64,000 nt of DNA, taken from positions 62,001 through 126,000 of the forward strand of contig NZ_JAFDVD010000005.1 of NCBI RefSeq assembly GCF_016887965.1. The letters are read 5' to 3'. The notes beneath the pieces are model-generated. The model worked only from the letters and a program-made list of their open reading frames with translations, had not been told where the DNA came from and ran no database searches. The stretch comes from Phycicoccus sonneratiae. Lineage in GTDB: Bacteria; Actinomycetota; Actinomycetes; Actinomycetales; Dermatophilaceae. A program made the translations under genes and the position numbers. Shown here one piece after another: positions 52,241 through 60,885 of the stretch (positions are counted from its first letter, which is position 1; each line of letters opens with the position of its first letter).

Positions 52241-52809
52241 GGCTGGCACGGGAACCCCCGGGCGAAGACGAGGACGGGTTCGCGCTCGACGCCGTCGTCG
52301 GGGACCTCGCGGTCGGCCCAGCGGCGGTAGAGGGCGATGGTCTCCTCCGCGACCTGCTTGAGCTCGGCGGGGGAGAGGCGCATCCAGTTCTGGTTGGCGA
52401 AGGCGGCGTCGTCCCACGCGGGGTCGGTGCCCTCGTTCGACAGCCAGGCGGTGACCCGTTCGAGCTGCCGGCGCAGCTGGAGGGCCTCGGCCTCGCGCGC
52501 GGCGGCGGCCGCGGCCGGGTCGCCGGCGAGGTCGAGGCTGCTCCACCGGGTGCCGGTGGAGACGAGCCGCCACCACCGCTCCCGGCGGTCGCGGGCGAGC
52601 TCGGGGGCCTCCTCGACCAGCCCGGCCTCGGCGAGCACCTTGAGGTGGTGGCTCGCGTTGCCCACCGCCTGCCCGGTGCGGGCCGCGAGCATCGAGGCGG
52701 TCGAGGGGCCGTCGACCTTGAGCGCGTCCATGATCCGGGAGCGGAACGGGTGGGCCAGGGCGGCGAGGGGTGCGGCGTCGCGCAGGGTGCGGATCTCCGG
52801 CTTCGTCAT
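52237..52809 (-). CDS. ArsR-type winged-helix transcriptional regulator
   Basis: 190 residues. An N-terminal winged helix spans residues about 15-80 ([50 protein letters not shown]). A C-terminal helical part with [10 protein letters not shown] and [25 protein letters not shown] may sense a ligand. There are no metal-binding Cys pairs, so a metal sensor is unlikely. Transcription seems leaderless from TACCGT, and a tandem repeat overlapping the -35 region is a good self-operator. It probably represses itself and the MFS exporter until the pump's substrate appears. Confidence 0.85.
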   Translation of the reverse strand: MTKPEIRTLRDAAPLAALAHPFRSRIMDALKVDGPSTASMLAARTGQAVGNASHHLKVLAEAGLVEEAPELARDRRERWWRLVSTGTRWSSLDLAGDPAAAAAAREAEALQLRRQLERVTAWLSNEGTDPAWDDAAFANQNWMRLSPAELKQVAEETIALYRRWADREVPDDGVEREPVLVFARGFPCQP

Positions 52810-52815
52810 CACCCC

Positions 52816-52821
52816 ACGGTA
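52816..52821 (-). promoter_or_regulatory. -10 element of a leaderless promoter, ArsR-type gene
   Basis: TACCGT on the minus strand, 6 nt before ATG 52809. A TTGTGC with a 17-bp spacer is a fair -35. Confidence 0.6.
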
Positions 52822-52824
52822 GAT

Positions 52825-52854
52825 GCACAAGGACAATTGCACAAGGGCAATTGT
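52825..52854. promoter_or_regulatory. Tandem-repeat/palindromic operator of the ArsR-type gene
   Basis: Two 14-bp direct repeats, GCACAAGGACAATT (52825-52838) and GCACAAGGGCAATT (52839-52852), also create a perfect inverted repeat ACAATTGC (52833-52840) / GCAATTGT (52847-52854). The site covers the -35 region. Confidence 0.65.
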
Positions 52855-52869
52855 GGAACCTGAAGAGGA

Positions 52870-52883
52870 CTGAGGTACCTCAG
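52870..52883. promoter_or_regulatory. 14-bp perfect palindrome upstream of the LuxR-type operon
   Basis: CTGAGGTACCTCAG, self-complementary over 14 bp, about 130 bp before the 65-residue gene and 60 bp from the ArsR gene. Possible operator for the large regulator. Confidence 0.4.
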
Positions 52884-52958
52884 ACCCCGGGGCCGGGGGC
52901 GGGATACGGCAGCCGCCCGATGTGGCCCCCCACCTCAGCCGCGCACCGTGGAGGACGT

Positions 52959-52977
52959 CGGAGGGAACCGCCCTCCG
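52959..52977 (+). promoter_or_regulatory. Leader hairpin before the 65-residue gene
   Basis: CGGAGGG and CCCTCCG form a 7-bp stem with an AACCG loop. It ends 9 nt before the AAGGAG ribosome-binding site at 52987-52992 and could affect its access. Confidence 0.35.
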
Positions 52978-52998
52978 GCGGAGCGCAAGGAGAGAGCC

Positions 52999-53196
52999 GT
53001 GAGCATCCACGCAGACCAGCTGTTCGTCACCGCCGAGGTGGAGCGCCGCCTCGAGCTCGCCGGGGTCGACGTCCACCACCCGGAGCGCGACCACGCCGTG
53101 GCGCACCCCACCGTGGCCCTCGGCGTGCACCCCGTCGCGGCCGTCCTCGCGCGGCTCGCGCGGCCGCGCGTCGCCGGCCGTCCCCGCCACCCGTGA
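52999..53196 (+). CDS. Small protein of unknown function, coupled to a LuxR-type regulator
   Basis: 65 residues from GTG 52999, with a strong AAGGAG ribosome-binding site 6 nt upstream. The N-terminal half ([20 protein letters not shown]) reads as a helix; it is then His- and Val-rich ([21 protein letters not shown]), with a basic Arg/Pro end. There is no membrane segment and no known family. Its stop overlaps the GTG of the next gene (GTGA), so it is either a partner or a leader peptide of the large regulator. Confidence 0.6.
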   Translation: MSIHADQLFVTAEVERRLELAGVDVHHPERDHAVAHPTVALGVHPVAAVLARLARPRVAGRPRHP

Positions 53197-56108
53197 GCGC
53201 GCCGGCGGCGGTGGGCGGGCCGGCGTCGGCGCCCGGTGCGATGATCGGGCCCGTGCCCGCCCGCCCCCACGCCGAGCTCGTCGGCCGCGCCGACGAGCTC
53301 GCGCGCGTCCGTGAGGCGCTCGGGGGCGACGACGGCGGGGGCGCAGTGCTCCTCGGGGGCGACGCCGGCATCGGCAAGACCGCGCTCGTCTCGGGCCTCG
53401 CCGAGCGGTCCGCCGGCCACCGGGTCCTCGTCGGGCACTGCGTCGGCGAGGTCGGGACGAGCCTGCCCTACCTGCCCTTCGTCGAGATGTTCGCCGGCCT
53501 CGACGCGCGGGACCGCGACCTCGTCGACGAGCTCGTCGCCGCCCACCCCGGCCTCGTGGCGCTCGTGCCGCGGCTCGCCGGCGCTGCCCGAGGGGACACG
53601 GTGCGGGCCGACCTCGTCGAGGCCGTGCACGCGGCCCTCACCGACCTCGGCGCCCGCGCGCCGGTGCTCGTCGTCGTCGAGGACGTCCACTGGGCCGACG
53701 AGTCCACCCGCGAGCTGCTCACCCTCCTCTTCACCCGCGGCGCACCCGAGGGGGTCGGGCTGCTCGCCACCTGGCGCAGCGACGACATCCACCGCCGGCA
53801 CCCGCTCTCGGCCGCGCTGTCGGTCTGGTCGCGCCTGCCGACCCTCACCCGCCTCGAGCTCGGGCCGCTGCCCGACACCGACCTGCGGCACATCGTGCGG
53901 CGCGCGGGGTCGGGCCTGGCCCCCCGGGTCGTCGACGAGGTCGCCCGCCGGGCCGAGGGCAACGCCTTCTTCGCCGAGGAGCTGGCCGCCGCCGCCGGTG
54001 CGGGCGGCGTCGACCCCGGCGACCTCACCCGGCTCCTGCTCGCCCGCGTCGACCAGCTCGACGAGGAGGCGCAGTCCGTCGTCCGGGTCGCCGCCGTCAT
54101 CGGCCGCCGGGTGCGGCACGCGCTCCTCGAGCGGGTCGCGGGCGAGGACGCCGCGGTCCTGCGTCGGGCGCTGCGCGCGGCGCTCGAGCACCACGTCCTC
54201 GAGCCGTGGGCCGACCGCGGCTACGAGTTCCGCCACGCGCTGCTCGCCGAGGCGGTCAGCGACGACCTGCTGCCGCACGAGCGGGTCCAGCTGCACCGCG
54301 CCTGCGCCGACGCGCTCCTCGACGACCCCGCGCTCGGCACCGCCGCCGACCTCGCCCGCCACGCGCTGGCCTCCGGCGACCGCGAGCTCGCCCTGACGGC
54401 CGCGGTGCGCGCCGGCGACAGCGCCCGCCGGATGGGCGGACCCGCCGAGGCCCTCGCCCACTTCGAGACCGCCCTCGGCCTCCTCGACGTCGACGACCCC
54501 GAGGCCCACCGCGTCACCCTGCGCGCCGCGTCGGCGGCCAACGCCGCGGGGCGTCCGATGCGCGCGATGACCCATCTGCGCGCCCGGCTCGCCGGCCCGG
54601 CCGCCGCGCCGCTCGAGCGGGCCGAGCTGCTCGGGGCGCTGGCCTTCGCGTCCCGGATGACCGAGGAGCGCGTCGACCGGCTGGCCCTCACCGCCGAGGC
54701 CCTCTCGCTCCTCGACGACGACGCCCCCGTCTCGCTGCGCGTCGGGCTGCTCACCCGACGGGCCGAGGTCCTCACCGACGCCGGGGCCACCGCCGAGGCG
54801 GTCGAGGTCGCCGACGCGGCGATGGCGCTGGCCGTCGAGCACGACCTCGCCGTCGACCGGGCCGACCTCTCCTCGGTGCTCGTCCGGCTCGGCGAGGCGG
54901 CGGGGGACCCGGGCGAGTCGATCCGCCGGCTCGAGGCGGTCATCGCCGAGTGGACCGACACCCCCGACCTCGCCCTCCTGCGCGCGCTGCACGTCCTCGC
55001 GAGCATCCACCTGCGCCAGGGCGAGTTCCGCGCCGCCCTCGAGGGGTTCGAGCGCGAGCACGCCGAGGCGCGGCGGGCCGGCCTCGAGGCGTCGGTGTTC
55101 GGGGTCGACGGCCGGGCCTTCGCGGTCACCGCCGCGTACGAGATGGGGGACTGGGACCTCGCCGTCCGGCTCGTCGCCGACGCCGCCGCGGCCGGCCTGC
55201 CCGCGGCCGGGTTCGCCGGCGTCGAGTCGGCGGGATGCTACGTGCCGGCGGCCCGGGGCGAGGCCGACGCCGAGCAGCTCCTCGCCTCGTCCCGCCCGTT
55301 CTGGTCCGAGGACGGCCGCATCGCGGTGCAGGCCGGGTCGGCCGCCGTCGACGTCCTCGGCCGGGAGGGGCACCTCGAGCGGATGCTCGAGGTGCACACC
55401 GAGCTCGTCGCGTTCCTCCGCGACCTGTGGTCGGTCGAGCGGGTGGCGGTCGAGGCCCGGCTCGGGGCCACGGTCGTGGGGCACCTCGCCACCGGCCTGC
55501 GCGACCGGCCGGCCGACGACCGGCGCCGGCTCCTCGAGGTCGCGCGCACGCTGGCCGCCGACGCCGCGACCGTGTGGGGCGAGGGGTCCACGCTCGCGCC
55601 GCCGTCGCTCGAGGGCGAGGCCTGGGTGGCCCGGGCCCGCGCCGAGGGGCTGCGGGCCGAGTGGCTCGGCGGCACCGGGGCCGCGCTCGACCCCCTCGTC
55701 GCGGCCTGGCGCGAGGTCGTCGCGCTCTTCGACGAGCGCGCCGAGCCCTACGAGCTCGCCCGCTCCCGCGCCCGCCTCGCCGAGGTGCTCACGGCGGCCG
55801 GCGACCCGGGAGCCCGCGAGCAGGTGGTCCTGGCCCGCGAGGTCGCCGAGCGGCTGCGCGCCCGGCCGCTGCTCGCGGCCCTCGACCGGCTCGACGCCCG
55901 TCCGGCGAGCACGTCGCTCACCGCGCGCGAGGCCGAGGTGCTGGCCCTCGTCGCCGCCGGGCGCTCCAACGGCGAGGTCGGGCGGGCCCTGTTCATCAGC
56001 ACGAAGACGGCGAGCGTGCACGTGTCGAACATCCTCGCCAAGCTCGGGGCGGCGTCGCGGGGCGAGGCGGTGGCCCTCGCCCGGACGGCGGGGCTCCTCG
56101 AGGACTAG
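53193..56108 (+). CDS. Large ATP-binding LuxR-family regulator (LAL/STAND type)
   Basis: 971 residues from GTG 53193 (alternatives: ATG 53241, GTG 53253). AAA-like module: ELVGRADEL near residue 28, Walker [10 protein letters not shown] at 55-63, and Walker [13 protein letters not shown] near 160. A long helical/TPR-like middle (residues about 380-880) follows. The LuxR helix-turn-helix is at about 905-965: [43 protein letters not shown]. Such LAL proteins activate catabolic or secondary-metabolite genes when a ligand binds the ATPase region. The target is unknown; nearby candidates are ctaA and the ABC exporter. The stop TAG overlaps the ctaA stop. Confidence 0.9.
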   Translation: MSAPAAVGGPASAPGAMIGPVPARPHAELVGRADELARVREALGGDDGGGAVLLGGDAGIGKTALVSGLAERSAGHRVLVGHCVGEVGTSLPYLPFVEMFAGLDARDRDLVDELVAAHPGLVALVPRLAGAARGDTVRADLVEAVHAALTDLGARAPVLVVVEDVHWADESTRELLTLLFTRGAPEGVGLLATWRSDDIHRRHPLSAALSVWSRLPTLTRLELGPLPDTDLRHIVRRAGSGLAPRVVDEVARRAEGNAFFAEELAAAAGAGGVDPGDLTRLLLARVDQLDEEAQSVVRVAAVIGRRVRHALLERVAGEDAAVLRRALRAALEHHVLEPWADRGYEFRHALLAEAVSDDLLPHERVQLHRACADALLDDPALGTAADLARHALASGDRELALTAAVRAGDSARRMGGPAEALAHFETALGLLDVDDPEAHRVTLRAASAANAAGRPMRAMTHLRARLAGPAAAPLERAELLGALAFASRMTEERVDRLALTAEALSLLDDDAPVSLRVGLLTRRAEVLTDAGATAEAVEVADAAMALAVEHDLAVDRADLSSVLVRLGEAAGDPGESIRRLEAVIAEWTDTPDLALLRALHVLASIHLRQGEFRAALEGFEREHAEARRAGLEASVFGVDGRAFAVTAAYEMGDWDLAVRLVADAAAAGLPAAGFAGVESAGCYVPAARGEADAEQLLASSRPFWSEDGRIAVQAGSAAVDVLGREGHLERMLEVHTELVAFLRDLWSVERVAVEARLGATVVGHLATGLRDRPADDRRRLLEVARTLAADAATVWGEGSTLAPPSLEGEAWVARARAEGLRAEWLGGTGAALDPLVAAWREVVALFDERAEPYELARSRARLAEVLTAAGDPGAREQVVLAREVAERLRARPLLAALDRLDARPASTSLTAREAEVLALVAAGRSNGEVGRALFISTKTASVHVSNILAKLGAASRGEAVALARTAGLLED

Positions 56109-57022
56109 GTGGTCCGGCTGCGCAGCGCCAGCACGCCGGCGGTCAGGGCGACGACGAGCATCGCGGCGCCGAACATGTGCGCGAGCACGAGCGCCTCGGG
56201 CAGCGCGGTGAGGTACTGCACGTACCCGACGAGCCCCTGCGCGAGGGAGACCCCGAGCACGACGAGCCAGGCCCGCGGGGCCGAGGTGGCCTCGGCGGTG
56301 AGCCGCGCGGCGAGCCAGGTCGCGACGACGAGGCCGAGGAAGAGCATGACGACGTCGGCGTGCAGCCACGAGATGGTGCGCGGGTCGAACCCGAAGCGGT
56401 TCGGGGTGTCGGCGTCGCCGGAGTGCGGCCCGGACCCCGTGACGACCGTCCCGAGGGCGAGCACGACCGCGCCGACACCGCTCGTGACCCAGGCGAGCCG
56501 GACGACGAGGTCCGGGACGAGCGGACGCGCCGGCACGGTGGCCTCGCCGCGGGCGAACCACAGGTAGGCGGCGGCGACGACGAGGACCATCGAGAGCAGG
56601 AAGTGCGCCGCGACGGTGGCGGGGTGCAGGCCGAGCAGGACGGTGAGCCCGCCGAGCAGCGCCTGGGCGACGACGCCGCCGAGGACGACCGCCGACGCGA
56701 CCTTCATCGCCCGACGCGGCGCGAACCGCCAGACGACGACCACGGACGCGACGGCGAGGACGGCGAGGACGCCGGTCAGGGTGCGGTTGCCGAACTCGAT
56801 GTACTTGTGGAAGCCCTCGGCCTGCTCGACGGTCGGGGTGATCGAGGCGCCGGTGCAGCGGGGCCACGTGGGGCAGCCGAGCCCGCTGCCGGTGAGCCGG
56901 ACGAGGCCGCCGGTGACGACGATGCCGACCTGCGCGACGAGGTCCGCGAGGAGCACCGGGCCGAGCCAGCGGGAGCCGGCACGGGTGCCCGTGCCGACCG
57001 GGGTCGCGGTGCGCGTCGTCAC
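56105..57022 (-). CDS. ctaA: Heme A synthase
   Basis: 305 residues from GTG 57022, eight membrane helices. Features: [21 protein letters not shown] with a Cys pair near the first external loop, the heme-ligand His in [24 protein letters not shown] and [10 protein letters not shown]. It converts heme o to heme a for cytochrome c oxidase. The start is supported by TACGAT 6 nt upstream and by family alignment; a longer frame upstream is arginine-rich shadow sequence. The stop shares CTAG with the convergent LuxR-type gene. Confidence 0.95.
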   Translation of the reverse strand: MTTRTATPVGTGTRAGSRWLGPVLLADLVAQVGIVVTGGLVRLTGSGLGCPTWPRCTGASITPTVEQAEGFHKYIEFGNRTLTGVLAVLAVASVVVVWRFAPRRAMKVASAVVLGGVVAQALLGGLTVLLGLHPATVAAHFLLSMVLVVAAAYLWFARGEATVPARPLVPDLVVRLAWVTSGVGAVVLALGTVVTGSGPHSGDADTPNRFGFDPRTISWLHADVVMLFLGLVVATWLAARLTAEATSAPRAWLVVLGVSLAQGLVGYVQYLTALPEALVLAHMFGAAMLVVALTAGVLALRSRTT

Positions 57023-57028
57023 GCTGGA

Positions 57029-57034
57029 ATCGTA
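57029..57034 (-). promoter_or_regulatory. -10 element of a leaderless promoter, ctaA
   Basis: TACGAT on the minus strand, 6 nt before GTG 57022, just after the stop of the ABC permease. Confidence 0.6.
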
Positions 57035-57038
57035 CGGC

Positions 57039-57782
57039 TCACCCGGACCAGCGGAACCAGCGGGCCGCCGCGGCGCCGCCGGCCGCGGCCCACCCCACGA
57101 GCACGAGCCACGGTCCCCACGGCCACTCGCCGGAGACGAGGGAGGCCCGCAGCGCGTCGCCGAGCGCACCGGAGGGCAGCACGGCCGCCACACCGGCGAA
57201 CGGCCCGGGCAGCACCGACGTCGGTACGAGCACCCCGAGCCCGAGGAGCAGCACCCAGACGAGGTTGGCCACGGCCAGGACGGCCTCGGCGCGCACGGTG
57301 CCGGCGAGCAGCAGCGCGAGGGCGACGAGGGTCGCGGTGCCGAGCAGCAGCGAGACGAGGGCCGGGAGCAACCCGGCCGCGACCGGTCGCCACCCGAGGG
57401 CCAGCCCGAGGCCGCCGAGGACGACGACCTGGACGGCGAGGACGCCGAGCACCGCGAGGGCCTTCCCGGCGAGCAGCCCGCCGCGCCCGAGCGGCGTCGT
57501 GCCGAGCAGCCGGAGGACGCCGGCGCGCCGGTCGAACCCGGTGGCGATGGCCTGTCCGGTGAAGGCCGTGGACAGGACGGCGAGCGCCAGGGTGCCCGCC
57601 GTCGCGAGGTCGACCCGGCGTCCGGCGCCGAGGTCGGGGACGGAGGCCAGGGTCAGGCCGACGAGCGCGATGGCCGGCAGCAGCACCGACACCAGCAGCT
57701 GCTCGCCGTTGCCGAGGAGCATCCGGGTCTCGAACCGGGCCTGGGCGAGCACGCGGGTGCGCGGGGGAGCCGGGGCACTCAT
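57039..57782 (-). CDS. ABC-2-type transporter permease
   Basis: 247 residues from ATG 57782, about six membrane helices, with TGFDRRAGVLRLLGTTPLGRGGLLAGK and a late VLPTSVLPGPF-like block typical of ABC-2 permeases. It pairs with the ATPase encoded immediately upstream (ATGA overlap). The neighbourhood of ctaA and ctaB is common for this exporter in actinobacteria, which suggests but does not prove a link to cytochrome or heme biogenesis. Confidence 0.88.
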   Translation of the reverse strand: MSAPAPPRTRVLAQARFETRMLLGNGEQLLVSVLLPAIALVGLTLASVPDLGAGRRVDLATAGTLALAVLSTAFTGQAIATGFDRRAGVLRLLGTTPLGRGGLLAGKALAVLGVLAVQVVVLGGLGLALGWRPVAAGLLPALVSLLLGTATLVALALLLAGTVRAEAVLAVANLVWVLLLGLGVLVPTSVLPGPFAGVAAVLPSGALGDALRASLVSGEWPWGPWLVLVGWAAAGGAAAARWFRWSG

Positions 57783-58489
57783 CGGGCACCCCCGGCGGTC
57801 AGCTCGAAGTAGACGTCCTCGAGCGTGCGGGCACCGCGGACCTCGGCGAGCGTCCCGGAGGCCACGACCCGCCCGGCGGCCAGCACGACGACGTCGTCGG
57901 CGATGCGCTCGGCCTCCTCGAAGGAGTGCGTCGTGACGACGACGCACACCCCGCGCCCGGCCTCGGCGCGGAGCAGCGACCACACGTCCAGCCGGGCGTG
58001 CGGGTCGAGCCCGGCGGTCGGCTCGTCGAGGAAGAGGACCTCGGGCCGCCCCACGAGCGCGGCGGCGAGGGCCACCCGCTGGCGCTGGCCCCCGGACATC
58101 CGCCGGACCGTCGTGCGGGCGAAGTCGCCGATGCCGAGCCGGGCGGCGAGTTCCTCGACCGGCCAGGGGTCGGCGTGGAGGGCGGCGAGGTGGCGCAGCA
58201 GGGGGAGCGGGCGGGCGGTGGTCGGAAGCCCGCCGTCCTGGAGCATGACGCCGACCGCCGCCCGGTGCGACGCCGGGGCGCGCCACGGGTCGGAGTCGAG
58301 CACGCGCACCGAGCCGGAGTCCGGGCGCTGCAGCCCCTCGAGGCACTCGACGGTGGTCGTCTTGCCGGCGCCGTTGGGGCCGAGCACGGCGGTGACCCGC
58401 CCGGCCGCCGCCGACCACGACGCGCCGTCGACCGCGGCCCGACCTGCGAAGGCGCGGCGCAGCTCGTGCACGAGGACCGCCGGCGCCAT
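57779..58489 (-). CDS. ABC transporter ATP-binding protein
   Basis: 236 residues. Walker A GPNGAGKTTTVECLEG, the signature VRRMSGGQRQRVALAAALVGRP, Walker B LFLDEPTAGLDPH and switch His in VTTHSFEEAERIADD are present. It is a one-domain exporter ATPase of the CcmA/DrrA type. ATG 58489 has TAGGAT 8 nt upstream. This -10 overlaps the -10 of psd on the other strand. It drives the ABC-2 permease next door. Confidence 0.92.
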   Translation of the reverse strand: MAPAVLVHELRRAFAGRAAVDGASWSAAAGRVTAVLGPNGAGKTTTVECLEGLQRPDSGSVRVLDSDPWRAPASHRAAVGVMLQDGGLPTTARPLPLLRHLAALHADPWPVEELAARLGIGDFARTTVRRMSGGQRQRVALAAALVGRPEVLFLDEPTAGLDPHARLDVWSLLRAEAGRGVCVVVTTHSFEEAERIADDVVVLAAGRVVASGTLAEVRGARTLEDVYFELTAGGAR

Positions 58490-58497
58490 GGTCGTTC

Positions 58498-58503
58498 ATC
58501 CTA
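58498..58503 (-). promoter_or_regulatory. -10 of a leaderless promoter, ABC exporter; overlaps the psd -10
   Basis: TAGGAT on the minus strand, 8 nt before ATG 58489. It shares bases 58502-58503 with TAGGGT on the plus strand. Confidence 0.6.
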
Positions 58504-58507
58504 GGGT
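58502..58507 (+). promoter_or_regulatory. -10 of a leaderless promoter, psd; overlaps the ABC exporter -10
   Basis: TAGGGT, 7 nt before ATG 58515. The two genes' start codons are only 25 bp apart. Confidence 0.65.
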
Positions 58508-58514
58508 GGGGGCC

Positions 58515-59186
58515 ATGCCACGCATCGACCGGGAGGCCGGCCCCGCGACCGCGGTCGCCGCCGTCCCCGCCGCGCTCGCCCTGCTCCTGCGACGGCCGGG
58601 GGTGGCCGCCGTCCTCGGGGTGCTGCCGGTGGCGGTCGCCGCGTTCTTCCGCGACCCCGACCGCTCGCCGGACTCCCGGTCGGTTCCCGTCGACGACGTC
58701 CTCTCCCCGGCCGACGGCAAGGTGATGTACGCGGGTCCGGGCCAGGAGGGCGTGGCGCCCCCCGGCGCGTGGCAGCAGGTGAGCATCTTCCTCTCGGCCT
58801 TCGACGTCCACATCAACCGCGCCCCCTACGGCGGGCGGGTCGTCGAGGTCGTCCAGCGCCCCGGGAAGTGGCTCGCCGCCTACACGCACGAGAGCGCGCA
58901 CCTCAACGAGCGGGCCGACATCACCGTCGAGCGGGAGGTCGGTGGCGAGCTGCGGCGCGTGCACTTCCGCCAGATCGTCGGCCTGATGGCCCGCCGGGTC
59001 GTCACCCGCGTGGCCGTCGGCGACGAGCTCGCCACCGGCACCCGGGTCGGCCTCATGAAGTTCGGGTCCCGGATGGACGTCTTCGTCCCGCCGGAGTGCG
59101 ACCTGCTCGTCGCCGCGGGCGAGCGGGTGGTCGCGGGGGAGAGCGTCCTCGCGCGCTGGCCGGCGACGAGCGGGGTGGCCCGATGA
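58515..59186 (+). CDS. psd: Phosphatidylserine decarboxylase (proenzyme)
   Basis: 223 residues. Short Psd type with an N-terminal membrane-associated hydrophobic segment, DDVLSPADGKVMYAG, FLSAFDVHINRAPYGG and the self-cleavage site KFGSRMDVFVP, where the Ser after Gly should become the pyruvoyl group. It makes phosphatidylethanolamine from phosphatidylserine. Its stop overlaps the pssA ATG (ATGA), so the two enzymes of the pathway are made together, in reverse order of reaction. Confidence 0.95.
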   Translation: MPRIDREAGPATAVAAVPAALALLLRRPGVAAVLGVLPVAVAAFFRDPDRSPDSRSVPVDDVLSPADGKVMYAGPGQEGVAPPGAWQQVSIFLSAFDVHINRAPYGGRVVEVVQRPGKWLAAYTHESAHLNERADITVEREVGGELRRVHFRQIVGLMARRVVTRVAVGDELATGTRVGLMKFGSRMDVFVPPECDLLVAAGERVVAGESVLARWPATSGVAR

Positions 59187-60139
59187 GCGCCGACGAACCG
59201 GGCGGCAACGGACGACGACGCATCCTCGACCGGTGGCGGCTCGTCTCGCCCACCGGCGCCGACGTCGTCTCGCTGCGCCAGCTGCGCAAGCGCGAGCGGG
59301 CCCGCCTCCTCGCCCCCAGCGCCTTCACGACGCTCAACCTGCTCAGCGGGTTCTCCTCGGTGCTCCTCGCCTTCCGCGGGCACTTCACGCTCGCCGCGGT
59401 CCTCATCGCGTTCTCGATCGTCATGGACATCGCCGACGGCTTCGTGGCCCGCCTCGTCGGCGCCACCTCGCCGTTCGGGCTCCAGCTCGACTCGCTCGCC
59501 GACCTCATCTCCTTCGGCGTCGCGCCGGCCGTGCTCGTGCACACGTGGGCGCTCGGCGACTGGCCGGTCCTCGCCTGGCTCGTCGCCTTCCTCTGGCTGT
59601 CCTGCGCGGCGTTCCGGCTGGCCCGCTTCAACGTGACGATCGACCCCGCCGCCGACAAGCGCTACTTCGTCGGGCTGCCCTCGCCCGGTGCCGCGAGCGT
59701 CGTCATCGCGACGATCTTCGCCCTCGACTCGCCGTTCTTCGGCCCCGGCACCGGGCCGTGGCGCGCCTGGTTCCCCCTGCTCGTCAGCGTCGGTCCGGCC
59801 TTCCTCATGGTGATGACCATCCGGTTCCGGTCCTTCCGCAACCTCCTGGCGCCGACCACCCCGCGGGCCCGACTCGGCACGGCGGCGGTCGGGGTGGCCA
59901 TCGTCGTCGGGCTCCTCGTCGCGCCGGGCCTCACCGGCCTCGTCGTCGCCTACGGCTACGTGCTCACGGCCCCCTTCGGCGTGCTCACCGCCCCGCTGCG
60001 CGACCGCTGGTTCGGCGCCGACTCGGTGGCCCCGCCGCGGCGGCGCATGCCGTCGGTGTTCCTGCCCATCGACGAGGACGACGACATCGACGGCCCCGGC
60101 GCCGAGGACTACGTCGAGGAGCGCGGCACCGCGGGTTAG
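59183..60139 (+). CDS. pssA: CDP-diacylglycerol-serine O-phosphatidyltransferase
   Basis: 318 residues. The CDP-alcohol phosphotransferase motif D-G-x2-A-R-x8-G-x3-D-x3-D is seen as ADGFVARLVGATSPFGLQLDSLADL. About eight membrane helices follow a charged N-terminus. It joins CDP-diacylglycerol and serine to give phosphatidylserine, the substrate of Psd encoded just upstream. An acidic C-terminus (DEDDDIDGPGAEDYVEE) extends beyond the membrane part. Confidence 0.95.
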   Translation: MSADEPGGNGRRRILDRWRLVSPTGADVVSLRQLRKRERARLLAPSAFTTLNLLSGFSSVLLAFRGHFTLAAVLIAFSIVMDIADGFVARLVGATSPFGLQLDSLADLISFGVAPAVLVHTWALGDWPVLAWLVAFLWLSCAAFRLARFNVTIDPAADKRYFVGLPSPGAASVVIATIFALDSPFFGPGTGPWRAWFPLLVSVGPAFLMVMTIRFRSFRNLLAPTTPRARLGTAAVGVAIVVGLLVAPGLTGLVVAYGYVLTAPFGVLTAPLRDRWFGADSVAPPRRRMPSVFLPIDEDDDIDGPGAEDYVEERGTAG

Positions 60140-60150
60140 GCGACCCTTCC

Positions 60151-60180
60151 TTGGACGCCGTCCGAGCATTTACCTAACAT
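60151..60180 (+). promoter_or_regulatory. Promoter of the suf operon, leaderless
   Basis: -35 TTGGAC (60151-60156), an 18-bp spacer and -10 TAACAT (60175-60180), then 6 nt to GTG 60187. This is the clearest two-part promoter in the window. The -10 lies between ATTTACC (60168-60174) and GGTTAAT (60188-60194), an imperfect inverted pair that might be a SufR site. Confidence 0.6.
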
Positions 60181-60186
60181 GGGTGT

Positions 60187-60885
60187 GTGGTTAATCCCGA
60201 CGTCCACACCGACGAGTCGCGCACCCGCGACCGGGTGCTGCGCGTCGTGAGCCAGGAGGGGCCGGTCAGCATCACGGCCCTCGTCGAGCGGCTCGGCCTC
60301 ACCGAGACCGCCGTGCGGCGCCACGTCGACAACCTCCACGCCGCCGGGCTCGTCGAGCCGCGCGACGCCGCAGGCCCGCGCCGGCGCGGCCGCCCGGCCA
60401 AGGCGTGGACCCTCACCGACGACGGCCACCGCGCGCTGGCCTCCGACTACGACCACCTCGCCGGTCAGGCGCTGCGCTTCCTGCGCCGCACCGGCGGCGA
60501 GGCGGCGGTCCAGGCCTTCGCCGAGGAGCGGGTCGCCGGTCTCGAGCACCGCATCGCCGACGCGCTCGACGACGCCGGCGACGACACCGCCCGCCGCGCC
60601 GACGCCCTCGTCACCGCCCTCAACGCCGAGGGCTACGCGGCCTCGGCGCGCCCGGTGGGAACACCCGGCGCCCGCACGGCGCTGACGGGGGTGCAGCTCT
60701 GCCAGGGCCACTGCCCCGTCCAGCACGTCGCGTCCGAGTTCCCCGAGCTGTGCGAGGCCGAGACCGAGGCGTTCTCCCGCGTCCTCGGCGTCCACGTCCA
60801 GCGCCTGGCGACCCTCGCCCACGGCGACCACGTCTGCACCACCTTCGTCCCCACCCCGACCACCACCGAGAGGTCCTCGTCATGA
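60187..60885 (+). CDS. sufR: SufR, iron-sulfur-sensing repressor of the suf operon
   Basis: 232 residues from GTG 60187. An N-terminal winged helix (residues about 12-75) contains [23 protein letters not shown] and [15 protein letters not shown]. The C-terminal cluster site has [20 protein letters not shown] and a later HGDHVC, giving a C-X12-C-X27-C spacing that I remember for mycobacterial SufR. There SufR carries an Fe-S cluster and represses suf. Its stop overlaps the ATG of sufB (ATGA). It likely shuts the operon when Fe-S supply is sufficient. Confidence 0.92.
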   Translation: MVNPDVHTDESRTRDRVLRVVSQEGPVSITALVERLGLTETAVRRHVDNLHAAGLVEPRDAAGPRRRGRPAKAWTLTDDGHRALASDYDHLAGQALRFLRRTGGEAAVQAFAEERVAGLEHRIADALDDAGDDTARRADALVTALNAEGYAASARPVGTPGARTALTGVQLCQGHCPVQHVASEFPELCEAETEAFSRVLGVHVQRLATLAHGDHVCTTFVPTPTTTERSSS

